From CAZULF01 sp964621215 (lineage in GTDB: Bacteria; Pseudomonadota; Gammaproteobacteria; UBA1113), in assembly GCA_964621215.1 (NCBI GenBank), contig CAZULF010000080.1, positions 1 through 9,750 on the forward strand: a stretch of DNA of 9,750 nt, written 5' to 3'. The translations under genes were made by a program, and so were the position numbers. The notes below the pieces were generated by a model, which ran no database searches, had not been told where the DNA came from, and was given only the letters and a program-made list of their open reading frames with translations. Of the stretch, positions 1 through 5,897 are shown piece after piece; the first letter of the stretch is position 1, and every line of letters starts with the position of its first letter.

Positions 1-313
1 ATTTTGAGACTCCGTACGATATGGGGGCCCGACATATTCCAATAGCAGGAGCAGCCCAAGACGCGGCATATAGAGCATTTTCATCCTTTGTTATTGCTGT
101 AACAATCGGTTGCAATGTATATTCCACCGCTGCTAATACTAAGCTGACAGGACTTCCTGTTTCATAAACAGCAGTAGCAGCAGTTGCAACCGCTTTGACT
201 TTACGATAAGGCTGTACAGTCCAACTATATCCCCATCCGAGCCAAGTGTTATTGAGCTGAAACTCTTTTCTGGCTTGTGGAGGTTGTTGCTGTGAAGACG
301 ACGATTGCATCAT
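1..313 (-). CDS. Hypothetical protein, N-terminal part (runs off left edge)
   Basis: An open frame runs from ATG at 313 (a second ATG is at 310) to the window edge without a stop, giving 104 codons. I do not recognise the product. The N-terminus is hydrophilic and Ser/Gln/Pro-rich (MMQSSSSQQQPPQ). A Trp/Tyr-containing stretch (NTWLGWGYSW) follows, then an Ala/Val/Thr-rich region that is moderately hydrophobic and could be helical or membrane-associating. There is no classical signal peptide. The ribosome binding site is weak (GGGG about ten bases upstream), and an in-frame TAA lies upstream, which limits the start to 313 or 310. Upstream lie a tiny ORF with a strong ribosome binding site and then an IS66 remnant, so this is an accessory neighbourhood. 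The unbroken frame and ordinary codon use favour a real gene. The function is unknown. Confidence 0.55.
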   Translation of the reverse strand, partial: MMQSSSSQQQPPQARKEFQLNNTWLGWGYSWTVQPYRKVKAVATAATAVYETGSPVSLVLAAVEYTLQPIVTAITKDENALYAASWAAPAIGICRAPISYGVSK

Positions 314-660
314 AATTTTGACCCCATTTTGTTATATTCACTTTATGTATATGACTTGTTTTAAATCATATGCGTCATACTAATATCTCCTTACGGCACC
401 CGAATACCTTCCTTTTGTATTCTTTGTTTGAAGTCGCAAATTGCTACTTCAGTACTACCTCTCCCGTTAAAACCGATCTATTTATTTTGCATATTACGAC
501 TATGAGCATTAATATCGACTAGCTTATGATCAACATCAAGTAAAATTTCCACGGTTTTTCCTTTCATAGAATATCTTTCTTGTTATATTCTATAGGTGAC
601 ATGTAGTGTATCATCGTGCTTGCACTTATACGATTGACCAAAAGGACAGGTGGCGTATAT
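314..660. other. Gene-poor stretch between hypothetical gene and IS66 remnant
   Basis: No convincing gene lies here. The minus strand has a 29-codon ORF (567-478, starting MKGKTVEILLDVDHKLVDIN) that faintly recalls an ankyrin-repeat helix but is too short to call. A 7-bp inverted repeat (AGAATAT at 568-574 pairing with ATATTCT at 585-591) sits just in front of it. The five-codon ORF at 361-378 is listed separately. The part next to 661 may be decayed insertion-sequence DNA, but no transposase motif survives in it. Confidence 0.4.
361..378 (-). promoter_or_regulatory. Possible 5-codon leader ORF (MTHMI) with strong Shine-Dalgarno
   Basis: On the minus strand a perfect AAGGAG (392-387) stands eight bases before ATG at 378. 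That frame encodes only Met-Thr-His-Met-Ile and then TAA. The hypothetical gene starts 48 bases further on, at 313, with a much weaker ribosome binding site. This could be a leader peptide coupling translation, the surviving start of a gene whose body has decayed, or chance. The sequence alone does not decide between these. Confidence 0.25.
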
Positions 661-1093
661 TTACATAAAGTGCCCCTCAGGATACTGACCTTCAAATTTT
701 TTTGAGCAACCAGAACAACAGCCTTTATATTTTTTATATTCTATGATTTCATAATTAAATTTTGGGATCTCAAATGCTTGATTGCAAGATAATTTTGTTA
801 GCAAAACGTCTGATTGACATTCACTACAATTTTTTGAAGGGTAGCAATTTATAACCTGGGTGACTTCTGGCTCTGGCAGGAGTGGTCTTGTAACTCCCTT
901 ATGACCTTGACCGCCACGCTTACGCCCCGTAGACTTGGGTTTAATTTTTTTTATGTATATCTTTAGAAGGTGGCAGAGAGGAGTTCTTTGAATTTAAATT
1001 CAAACGCTCTTCTAACTCAGTAATTTTTGCTAGCAATACCTCTATTAAGGCTAATGCTTCTTCTAACGTTTTTGGTGGGGTTCTCTTTTTCAT
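661..1093 (-). pseudogene. tnpC: IS66-family transposase (TnpC) N-terminal remnant, frameshifted and truncated
   Basis: The start at 1093 opens a 50-codon frame ending at TAA 943-941. It contains a short Leu/Glu-rich coiled coil and the IS66 N-terminal signature NSKNSSLPPSKD. After a run of eight A residues (952-945 on this strand) the homology continues one base out of frame. It shows the basic RKRGGQGHKG motif and then the IS66 zinc-binding region, with cysteine pairs CSEC and CCSGC spaced as in the family, ending at GQYPEGHFM and TAA 663-661. IS66 transposases are usually several hundred residues long. The whole DDE catalytic domain is missing, so this fragment cannot transpose. No tnpA or tnpB accessory ORF is visible. 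The element's upstream end probably lies within about 50 bases of the start, but I cannot fix a terminal inverted repeat. Confidence 0.8.
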
Positions 1094-1601
1094 ACTGCAT
1101 AGAATGATCCCCTTTTTTTAGAAAGTAAATACTTACGACAGTTTTTTTATCAGAAAAATATAGCGACCAAGAGCCCATACTTTATTAGTAGGGGCGTGAA
1201 CGTTTACGAATCTCCTGCTACGAAGTGCGAGCTCTGTCCAGGGAGATCCCTCGCTGCTACGATTGAAGTGATTATTTTATCAGTACGCTCTCCTCTGACT
1301 GTTGCCATTACAGGGAGTCTGTTGCTCGGGATGACAAGGCGTGAACAGTTACTGGGTGTATCGATGCTTTCTGGATACCGCGTCCCACGGCTTGTCCGCG
1401 GGACCCGGTACGACGTGATTTTAAGATACTTTTTAGAATCTGTTGATACTTCGCCCGATAAATAAATCTATTTTATCTTATTGATAATACTATTTATTCG
1501 AAAATAACCCCTGTCTTTAGCCCCCATCTCTTTGACAAAACGCCCTTCGTCACCAATACTTTAAAAGTACTTTATTAAGAAACTATTAAGGAGCTACTAT
1601 T
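1094..1601. repeat. Intergenic stretch with decayed dispersed repeats
   Basis: About 500 bases without a credible gene. The part at roughly 1365-1420 (TTCTGGATACCGCG, then CACGGCTTGTCCGCGGGACC) is a degenerate copy of the GC-rich palindromic element seen more intact at 4720-4785 and 7865-7919. The part at 1238-1350, with GGGAGATCCCTCGCTGCT and GTTGCTCGGGATGACAAGG, resembles fragments of dispersed repeats known from other bacteria. An 89-codon open frame crosses this region (1196-1465), but it is made of repeat sequence and has no ribosome binding site, so I do not call it. A promoter for the next gene lies at the right end. Confidence 0.5.
1532..1560 (+). promoter_or_regulatory. Sigma-70-type promoter for the small QN-rich protein gene
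   Basis: A perfect -35 box TTGACA (1532-1537) is followed after 17 bases by AATACT (1555-1560), a four-of-six match to the -10 consensus. Transcription would begin near 1567, giving a leader of about 35 bases that carries the AAGGAG ribosome binding site at 1588-1593. Box quality, spacing and placement agree, so a real promoter is likely. Confidence 0.55.
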
Positions 1602-1802
1602 ATGTCTACACCTACAAATAAATCATCCGCAAATAACGCAGCACAAAAATGGGAACAACAACGCGCTTCTAAACAGGCTCAGCAAGCCAAAGAAAATTCA
1701 AGTCAAAATCGCCAAAATCCAGCTCAAAATCCAAGCCAAAATCCAAGAAGTGCGCAACAGGAACAAAAAGCTAATTCAAGCTACACTCCTCGCGCTCACT
1801 AA
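1602..1802 (+). CDS. Small Gln/Asn/Ser-rich disordered protein, function unknown
   Basis: This 66-residue ORF starts eight bases after a perfect AAGGAG and has its own promoter, so it is very probably expressed. The product is strongly hydrophilic and rich in Gln, Asn, Ser, Ala and Lys, with one Trp (residue 17) and one Tyr. It has no signal peptide, membrane segment or cysteine and should be largely disordered. Its middle carries an imperfect four-residue repeat (QNRQNPAQNPSQNPR), mirrored in the DNA by a repeated CAAAATC motif. I do not recognise a family. A cytoplasmic RNA- or DNA-associated or stress-related small protein is possible, but nothing in the sequence shows it. It converges on rluB with a hairpin repeat between the two stops. 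Confidence 0.65.
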   Translation: MSTPTNKSSANNAAQKWEQQRASKQAQQAKENSSQNRQNPAQNPSQNPRSAQQEQKANSSYTPRAH

Positions 1803-1850
1803 TAAGAATTAAGACTATTAATAAATAAAATAATAACTTTAGTTTTTAGC

Positions 1851-1879
1851 ATTGTCATGCCAGCGAAAGCTGGCATCCA
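1851..1879. repeat. 29-bp hairpin repeat, copy 1 (between convergent genes)
   Basis: A perfect 8-bp stem, ATGCCAGC (1857-1864) and GCTGGCAT (1869-1876), closes on a GAAA tetraloop. The flanks are ATTGTC on the left and CCA on the right. The same 29 bases recur in inverted orientation at 2747-2775 with one change in the loop. It sits between the stops of the small plus-strand gene and rluB, where a structured 3' end could stabilise transcripts or stop both. No T-run follows on either strand, so it is not a textbook intrinsic terminator. Confidence 0.85.
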
Positions 1880-1881
1880 AC

Positions 1882-2724
1882 CTAATGATTAATAAATTTG
1901 CGTCGCGCTAAATTTTTCTGTGCAGATCGAATATAAGGTTTTAATGTTAATCCAACACTAGTGCCTAAACGCTTAATTTCTGCGGGTGAAAGTTCTTTCA
2001 TATGACCTTTACGTAAATCTCTAGGTAAAACTACTGAACCATAACGCACGCGAATTAATCGATTTACTTTCACATCTTGTGATTCCCATAAACGACGAAC
2101 TTGTCGATTGCGTCCTTCATGCAGTATTACATGGTACCAATGATTATGTCCTTCGCCACCAGCATCAATGATTTGATCAAATTTAGCGATACCATCTTCT
2201 AACATAACACCTTTTTTTAATTTTTCTAATAAGGTGCTATTCACTTCGCCAAAAATACGCACGGCATACTCCCGCTCAATTTGCGCTTTGGGGTGCATGA
2301 GTGTGTTAGCTAACTCGCCATCGGTTGTAAAAAGTAATAAACCTGCCGTATTAAAATCTAACCGTCCAACAGCAACCCATCGACCGCGTTGTAAGCGCGG
2401 CAAGTTATCAAATACGGTGGGACGTTTTTCTGGGTCATGTCGTGTGCAAACTTCGCCTTCAGGTTTATGATAAAGCAACACTCGACAAGGTAATTCGCTT
2501 TGTTCTTGATGCGTAACCGTTTGTCCACCCACTAGAATTTTATCTTTAGGTGTTACACGCTGTCCTAAATTAGCTGCGACGCCATTAACAACGACTTGAC
2601 CAGCTGCAATAATTTTTTCTAATTCACGACGGGAACCAAAACCCGCTCGTGCTAACACTTTTTGTAATTTTTCGCCTGGCAATGTTTTGCTGGCAGGTTT
2701 TTCCGTATCGACTATTTTACGCAA
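1882..2724 (-). CDS. rluB: 23S rRNA pseudouridine(2605) synthase RluB
   Basis: RluB isomerises U2605 of 23S rRNA (E. coli numbering) to pseudouridine during large-subunit assembly. The 280-residue product has an S4 RNA-binding domain at about residues 16-75 (GEKLQKVLARAGFGSRRELE). The pseudouridine-synthase domain follows, with the catalytic motif GRLDFNTAGLLL and catalytic Asp123. The family motifs EGRNRQVRRLWES (203-215) and RVRYGSVVLPRDLRKG (225-240) are present, the latter typical of RluB rather than RluE or RluF. A short basic tail ends the protein. The start is taken as TTG at 2724: a stop lies in frame at 2742-2740 with no ATG or GTG between, and the S4 domain begins soon after. The ribosome binding site is weak (GAG). 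It lies 86 bases downstream of scpB, a common arrangement in gammaproteobacteria. Confidence 0.95.
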   Translation of the reverse strand: MRKIVDTEKPASKTLPGEKLQKVLARAGFGSRRELEKIIAAGQVVVNGVAANLGQRVTPKDKILVGGQTVTHQEQSELPCRVLLYHKPEGEVCTRHDPEKRPTVFDNLPRLQRGRWVAVGRLDFNTAGLLLFTTDGELANTLMHPKAQIEREYAVRIFGEVNSTLLEKLKKGVMLEDGIAKFDQIIDAGGEGHNHWYHVILHEGRNRQVRRLWESQDVKVNRLIRVRYGSVVLPRDLRKGHMKELSPAEIKRLGTSVGLTLKPYIRSAQKNLARRKFINH

Positions 2725-2746
2725 TGTGATCTCGCTATTTTAAAAA

Positions 2747-2793
2747 TGGATGCCAGCCTTCGCTGGCATGACAATGAACGCTGGCATGACAAT
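2747..2793. repeat. 29-bp hairpin repeat, copy 2, plus truncated tandem copy
   Basis: Positions 2747-2775 are the reverse complement of the repeat at 1851-1879 with one difference (loop CTTC here, GAAA there). The 8-bp stem ATGCCAGC/GCTGGCAT (2750-2757 and 2762-2769) is intact. The arm CGCTGGCATGACAAT (2761-2775) is repeated at 2779-2793, an 18-base period. It lies between scpB and rluB, so the hairpin would form in their shared transcript and could set their relative levels. Confidence 0.85.
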
Positions 2794-2810
2794 AGAGGGA
2801 TGAACAGATA

Positions 2811-3680
2811 TTAAGACTTTTCTTCAGTAATTTCTTCTAAAGAAGTAATCTCTTCTAAAGCCTCTCCTACAGATTCTAGCGCTTCTTCTATAGATTCTAG
2901 CGCTTCATCGACTGCTTCAGCATCATGCATCACCTCGTCGATAGTCTCTTCTACAAAGGCCTCAATATCTTGCATAACTGCTTCCTCTGATGGCTCTGTA
3001 GAAATGGTAGTTAAATCATCATTAGTCTCATCATCTTGTGACTTGTCGGCAAGCTCCAAATCTTCATTTGGAACAGGTAATCCCTGATTCAAATGAATAC
3101 TTAAATCTAATTGCAATTGTTCTTCTAATCGATCTGATGCGGCGTCAAGATCCATTAAATCCGCCAGCGTTGGTAATTCATCCAAACTTTTTAAATTAAA
3201 ATAATCTAAAAAGTATTTGGTAGTTGCATACAATCCAGGCTTACCTGGCACATCGCGGTGCCCTACTATGCGCACCCACTCACGATCCATTAGCGTTTTA
3301 ATAATCGCAGAGCTACCAGTAACACCTCGAATGTCTTCAATTTCAGCTCGTGTTACAGGTTGTCGATAAGCAATTAAAGCTAATGTTTCTAACACGGCAC
3401 GTGAATATTTAGGCGGTTTTTCATCCCATAAGCGGATTAACCAAGGACTGACATCTTGTTTGACTTGGAAACGATAGCCACTTGCAACTTGCTTTAATTC
3501 ATAGCCGCGAAATTCGCAATCTTGTTCAAGATCATTTAAAACGTTACGTATAGTTGCAGCATCAATTAATTCATGTTCGCTGAACATTCCCAGTAGACGA
3601 TCGATTGTCACTGGTTCACCAGCAGTGAAAATAGCACCTTCTACAATACGTTTTAACAAATCTTTTTCAATCATACTCAT
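2811..3680 (-). CDS. scpB: Segregation and condensation protein ScpB, with long acidic C-terminal tail
   Basis: ScpB dimerises and binds the ScpA kleisin in the SMC-ScpAB complex, which compacts and segregates the chromosome. Residues 1-180 are the family core of two winged-helix domains. The core contains YSRAVLETLALIAYRQPVTR (92-111) and the conserved GHRDVPGKPGLYATTKYFL (140-158), then FNLKSLDELP. The protein is 289 residues, clearly longer than the roughly 180-200 usual for the family. The extra 100 or so residues are strongly acidic and end in an imperfect Glu-rich heptad-like repeat (EALESIEEALESVGEALEEI), matched by a 21-base DNA repeat at 2871 and 2892. The tail is probably disordered or helical, and its role is unknown. 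The start ATG overlaps the scpA stop (ATGA), indicating translational coupling. An alternative start is Met3. Confidence 0.93.
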   Translation of the reverse strand: MSMIEKDLLKRIVEGAIFTAGEPVTIDRLLGMFSEHELIDAATIRNVLNDLEQDCEFRGYELKQVASGYRFQVKQDVSPWLIRLWDEKPPKYSRAVLETLALIAYRQPVTRAEIEDIRGVTGSSAIIKTLMDREWVRIVGHRDVPGKPGLYATTKYFLDYFNLKSLDELPTLADLMDLDAASDRLEEQLQLDLSIHLNQGLPVPNEDLELADKSQDDETNDDLTTISTEPSEEAVMQDIEAFVEETIDEVMHDAEAVDEALESIEEALESVGEALEEITSLEEITEEKS

Positions 3681-4525
3681 GCTGTTATCGCCTTAACATA
3701 AATTGGACTATAGGCTTCTGTCTGAACTATTTCTATCATAGATTGCTTGGTCAGCTCCAAAATAGCAATAAAGGTCACTACGACGCCCATTCGACTTTCT
3801 TCTGATAAAAATAAGGCTCCAAATGGAGTAAATTCTGCTGCAGTAATGCGTTGCAAGATTTGCGTCATGCGCTCGCGAATAGACAATCCTTCTTTTACAA
3901 TTTGGTGACTTTGTTTCAAATCAGTCCGCTTCAATGCTTCTTTTAATGCGGATAACATTTCTTGTAATGTTACATCGGGTACGGGTTTGACATGATCCAT
4001 CGAGGGCGATTCTGCTGCCATGACAAAAATTTCTCGCCCTGTGCGGGGCACTAAATTTAAATTTTCTGCCGCTAATTTAAATCGTTCATATTCTTGTAAG
4101 CGACGCACCAGTTCGGCACGAGGATCTTCTTCAATACCTTCTTCAGTTTCTTGTCGTGGTAATAACATCCGGGATTTGATTTCTGCCAGCATCGCTGCCA
4201 TAAGCAGATATTCTGCTGCAAGCTCCAAACGGAATACCTTCATGACTTCCACATATTCCATGTATTGCCGGGTCACCTCTGCAATAGGAATATCCAGAAT
4301 ATCGAGATTATGCCGTTTAATGAGGTATAGCAAAAGGTCGAGCGGTCCCTCAAAAGCATCTAAAATCACTTCGAGTGCATCTGGGGGGATATATAAATCA
4401 CTAGGCAATTCCTTCATGGGTTCGCCACGGATCAAGGCATACCAGTCTGGCATTGCCACTTGGACGGCTTGCTCTGGAGCTAGGACAGCTTGTGCGTCAA
4501 TGAGTTCTTCCACTATGATAATCAC
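3677..4525 (-). CDS. scpA: Segregation and condensation protein ScpA (kleisin)
   Basis: ScpA is the kleisin that bridges the SMC heads and binds ScpB. The 282-residue product has the N-terminal kleisin block at about 52-125 (DAFEGPLDLLLYLIKRHNLD, IPIAEVTRQYMEYV, AEYLLMAAMLAEIKSRMLLP). A linker follows, then a C-terminal winged helix from about 215 (VTFIAILELTKQSMIEIVQ). The first 45 residues precede the family core and are poorly conserved, so the true start is uncertain. GTG at 4525 is used here. GTG at 4513, eight bases after a GGTGA sequence, and ATG at codon 37 are alternatives. The gene overlaps scpB by four bases and opens the scpA-scpB-rluB cluster. A possible extended -10 promoter lies immediately upstream. 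Confidence 0.93.
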   Translation of the reverse strand: MIIIVEELIDAQAVLAPEQAVQVAMPDWYALIRGEPMKELPSDLYIPPDALEVILDAFEGPLDLLLYLIKRHNLDILDIPIAEVTRQYMEYVEVMKVFRLELAAEYLLMAAMLAEIKSRMLLPRQETEEGIEEDPRAELVRRLQEYERFKLAAENLNLVPRTGREIFVMAAESPSMDHVKPVPDVTLQEMLSALKEALKRTDLKQSHQIVKEGLSIRERMTQILQRITAAEFTPFGALFLSEESRMGVVVTFIAILELTKQSMIEIVQTEAYSPIYVKAITA

Positions 4526-4550
4526 CGCTCTTTGGTTTAATTAATTGGTT

Positions 4551-4559
4551 ATTTTACCA
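4551..4559 (-). promoter_or_regulatory. Candidate extended -10 promoter for scpA
   Basis: On the minus strand TGGTAAAAT fits an extended -10 element: TG, one base, then a five-of-six match to TATAAT. It is about 25 bases before the scpA start. I see no good -35 box, which extended -10 promoters can lack. Transcription would start near 4544. Confidence 0.35.
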
Positions 4560-4573
4560 TTAAATGAGGCATA

Positions 4574-4593
4574 GAGCGAGATCTAGCTCGCTC
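4574..4593. repeat. Short inverted repeat upstream of scpA
   Basis: GAGCGAG (4574-4580) pairs perfectly with CTCGCTC (4587-4593) around a six-base loop, ATCTAG. It lies upstream of the candidate scpA promoter. It could be a regulatory site or the edge of the adjoining repeat element. Confidence 0.5.
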
Positions 4594-4610
4594 GGATTAT
4601 TTCACTACTT

Positions 4611-4785
4611 ATCTCGTCGTCCCGCGGCGTTTGCCCGGGGGCCAGGAAACCGCGCCAACAGCGGGGTGCCGCGGGCCAGCCGGGGGGCGCACAGATAGTG
4701 AAATGGACGNNNNNNNNNNTTGTCCGCGGGATCCAGAATACATCGACACGACCTGGATCCCGCGGACAAGCCGCGGGACGACAAG
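4611..4785. repeat. GC-rich dispersed palindromic element, interrupted by an assembly gap
   Basis: To the right of the gap, a perfect 17-bp stem (4720-4736 with 4753-4769) encloses a 16-base loop. The right arm continues as GCCGCGGGACGACAAG, and a nested hairpin forms from CCCGCGG and CCGCGGG. To the left, 4611-4709 begins with the expected outer arm (CGTCGTCCCGCGGC) and ends GTGAAATGGAC, close to GTGAATTGGAC found after the right-hand copy. Its middle is scrambled and G-rich. The two sides therefore look like two readings of one element joined at a contig break. Related copies are at 7865-7919 and, degenerate, at about 1365-1420. Confidence 0.75.
4710..4719. other. Assembly gap (10 N)
   Basis: Ten undetermined bases lie inside the palindromic element. 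The round length suggests a scaffold placeholder rather than a measured distance, so true spacing between scpA and the comEA-like gene is unknown. Confidence 0.97.
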
Positions 4786-4800
4786 ATCGTGAATTGGACT

Positions 4801-5124
4801 TTATTTAACTGTCAATTGCCCCTGTATCTTCGCCAACAACTTTGGCCCTATTCCCGGCACATTTTCTAAGTCTTGGAGAGATTGAAAATTACCATGCTTA
4901 GTGCGGTAATCGATAATGGATTGAGCTTTAGCTGGGCCCAGTCCTTTTACCGACTCAAAAGCTTTTAAATCTGCCATATTTATATTTATTGGAGCTGATG
5001 CTTTAGCGACTGTAGATGCTGGCGTAATACCTATACCGGTAATATTATCAGCAGCATGGGCCGTTGCGCATAATGCCAGGCCCGATGCCATGATCAAAGA
5101 AACCATTGCTTTACGATTTAACAT
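4801..5124 (-). CDS. Secreted ComEA-like helix-hairpin-helix DNA-binding protein
   Basis: The 107-residue product begins with a signal peptide (MLNRKAMVSLIMASGLALCATAHA, written here in part: basic n-region, hydrophobic core, AHA cleavage near residue 24). After a short linker the domain starts at ININMADLKAF and carries two helix-hairpin-helix motifs, VKGLGPAKAQSIIDYR (59-74) and VPGIGPKLLAKI (89-100). This is the single ComEA-type domain found in small periplasmic proteins of gammaproteobacteria. In competent species such proteins bind incoming double-stranded DNA in the periplasm. The frame is open further upstream, to 5238, but GGAGGG lies seven bases before the ATG at 5124, the signal peptide starts there, and the promoter lies at 5176-5203, inside the longer version. 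It is 110 bases downstream of mutH with its own promoter and an operator-like palindrome. A role in competence is inferred; no other competence gene is in the window. Confidence 0.88.
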   Translation of the reverse strand: MLNRKAMVSLIMASGLALCATAHAADNITGIGITPASTVAKASAPININMADLKAFESVKGLGPAKAQSIIDYRTKHGNFQSLQDLENVPGIGPKLLAKIQGQLTVK

Positions 5125-5149
5125 ATTTCCCTCCATAAAGTATTTGTTT

Positions 5150-5171
5150 ATGTATTCATTAATGAATACAT
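5150..5171. promoter_or_regulatory. Perfect 22-bp palindrome at the comEA-like gene's transcription start
   Basis: The half-site ATGTATTCATT (5150-5160) is followed directly by its exact reverse complement AATGAATACAT (5161-5171), with no spacer. It covers about +1 to +20 of the predicted transcript and ends 25 bases before the start codon. A symmetrical site here fits a dimeric repressor operator. In RNA it could also fold as a hairpin upstream of the ribosome binding site. No regulator gene is adjacent. Confidence 0.6.
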
Positions 5172-5175
5172 TGCA

Positions 5176-5203
5176 AGTATATATGGAAATTATATTCTGT
5201 AAA
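5176..5203 (-). promoter_or_regulatory. Sigma-70-type promoter for the comEA-like gene
   Basis: On the minus strand, TTTACA (5203-5198, five of six to TTGACA) and TATACT (5181-5176, five of six to TATAAT) are separated by 16 bases. Transcription would start near 5169, inside the perfect palindrome, leaving a leader of about 45 bases with GGAGGG. Confidence 0.6.
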
Positions 5204-5234
5204 GTATTATTTATTTTATCTTTAAAGAATGTTG

Positions 5235-5897
5235 TCATCCCGACCTCAAAATTGTCCTAGTAAACGCACTCCGCAAGTAAAACCCTCGCGGCAAGGTCAG
5301 AACACGATTACCTTCGGCATTAATACCCCAGCATAAAGATCGGTTATTGGCGCCTTTGGGGCGAATTTGCAGATAGGTCCCTTGCCTAGCGGTAATTTCT
5401 TCTAATTGCCCCATAGCTACTTTATCCATTAACTCTTGCCAATCTTGACGCAAAATAGCTTCCTGTTCTGCGGTGGGCGACCATAGAAAAGCCCGACCAA
5501 TACGACGTTCACCTGGCGGCAAACCTTTAGCAGTTAACAATGGTACCCATAAAATACGTTTCAGTTTTTTATATACATCCGAATTTTCCCACGTGAGCCC
5601 GACAAATTGAGTTAAGGGCACGATACTGACATAGGTAGATTCAATGGGATGACCTTCTGCGTCAATAGGCACGGTTTTAAGCTCGATTCCCAATTGCTGA
5701 AAATCCGGCTCGGCAAGGGAGCCGGCAGTAGCCCCCAGTGCGATTTCTAATAACTGCCCACTCCAGCCTTTAGCGGACAATATAAGATCGGGCGCTTCTT
5801 GTTTTAATGCAATAGCTAATTCAGCGAGTGTATGTCCCTCTAATTGTTCTGCGCGCATCAATAACTCTTGTTCTGATTGCGGCGCAGTCACCATCAT
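5235..5897 (-). CDS. mutH: DNA mismatch repair endonuclease MutH
   Basis: MutH nicks the unmethylated strand at hemimethylated GATC sites when activated by MutS and MutL, directing repair to the new strand. The 220-residue product matches the family end to end. It has GWSGQLLEIALGATAGS (44-60, with Glu51), PDFQQLGIELKTVP with the DX(n)EXK nuclease residues Asp65, Glu72 and Lys74, and KLKRILWVP with Lys111. These correspond to E. coli Glu56, Asp70, Glu77, Lys79 and Lys116. The conserved GFYLRSAFT lies near the C-terminus. The start abuts the upstream oxygenase stop (TAG then ATGATG), so translation is probably coupled; either ATG could be used. The presence of MutH implies a Dam-type methylase elsewhere in the genome. 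Confidence 0.95.
   Translation of the reverse strand: MMVTAPQSEQELLMRAEQLEGHTLAELAIALKQEAPDLILSAKGWSGQLLEIALGATAGSLAEPDFQQLGIELKTVPIDAEGHPIESTYVSIVPLTQFVGLTWENSDVYKKLKRILWVPLLTAKGLPPGERRIGRAFLWSPTAEQEAILRQDWQELMDKVAMGQLEEITARQGTYLQIRPKGANNRSLCWGINAEGNRVLTLPRGFYLRSAFTRTILRSG

Noticed and set aside
478..567. 29-codon minus-strand ORF with a faint ankyrin-like pattern
   Set aside because: It is less than one repeat long and has no clear ribosome binding site. The resemblance could be chance.
1196..1465. 89-codon plus-strand open frame
   Set aside because: It consists of decayed dispersed-repeat sequence, has no ribosome binding site, and the product resembles no protein family.
1857..1876. Intrinsic terminator for rluB or the small gene
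   Set aside because: The stem is good but neither strand has a U-run after it, and the same unit occurs between scpB and rluB.
4020..4544. 174-codon plus-strand ORF opposite scpA
   Set aside because: It is antisense to a well-conserved gene, low in family resemblance and rich in Ser/Arg, as expected of a shadow frame.
5125..5238. 38-residue N-terminal extension of the ComEA-like protein
   Set aside because: It would place the signal peptide internally and includes the promoter. A strong GGAGGG site marks the start at 5124.
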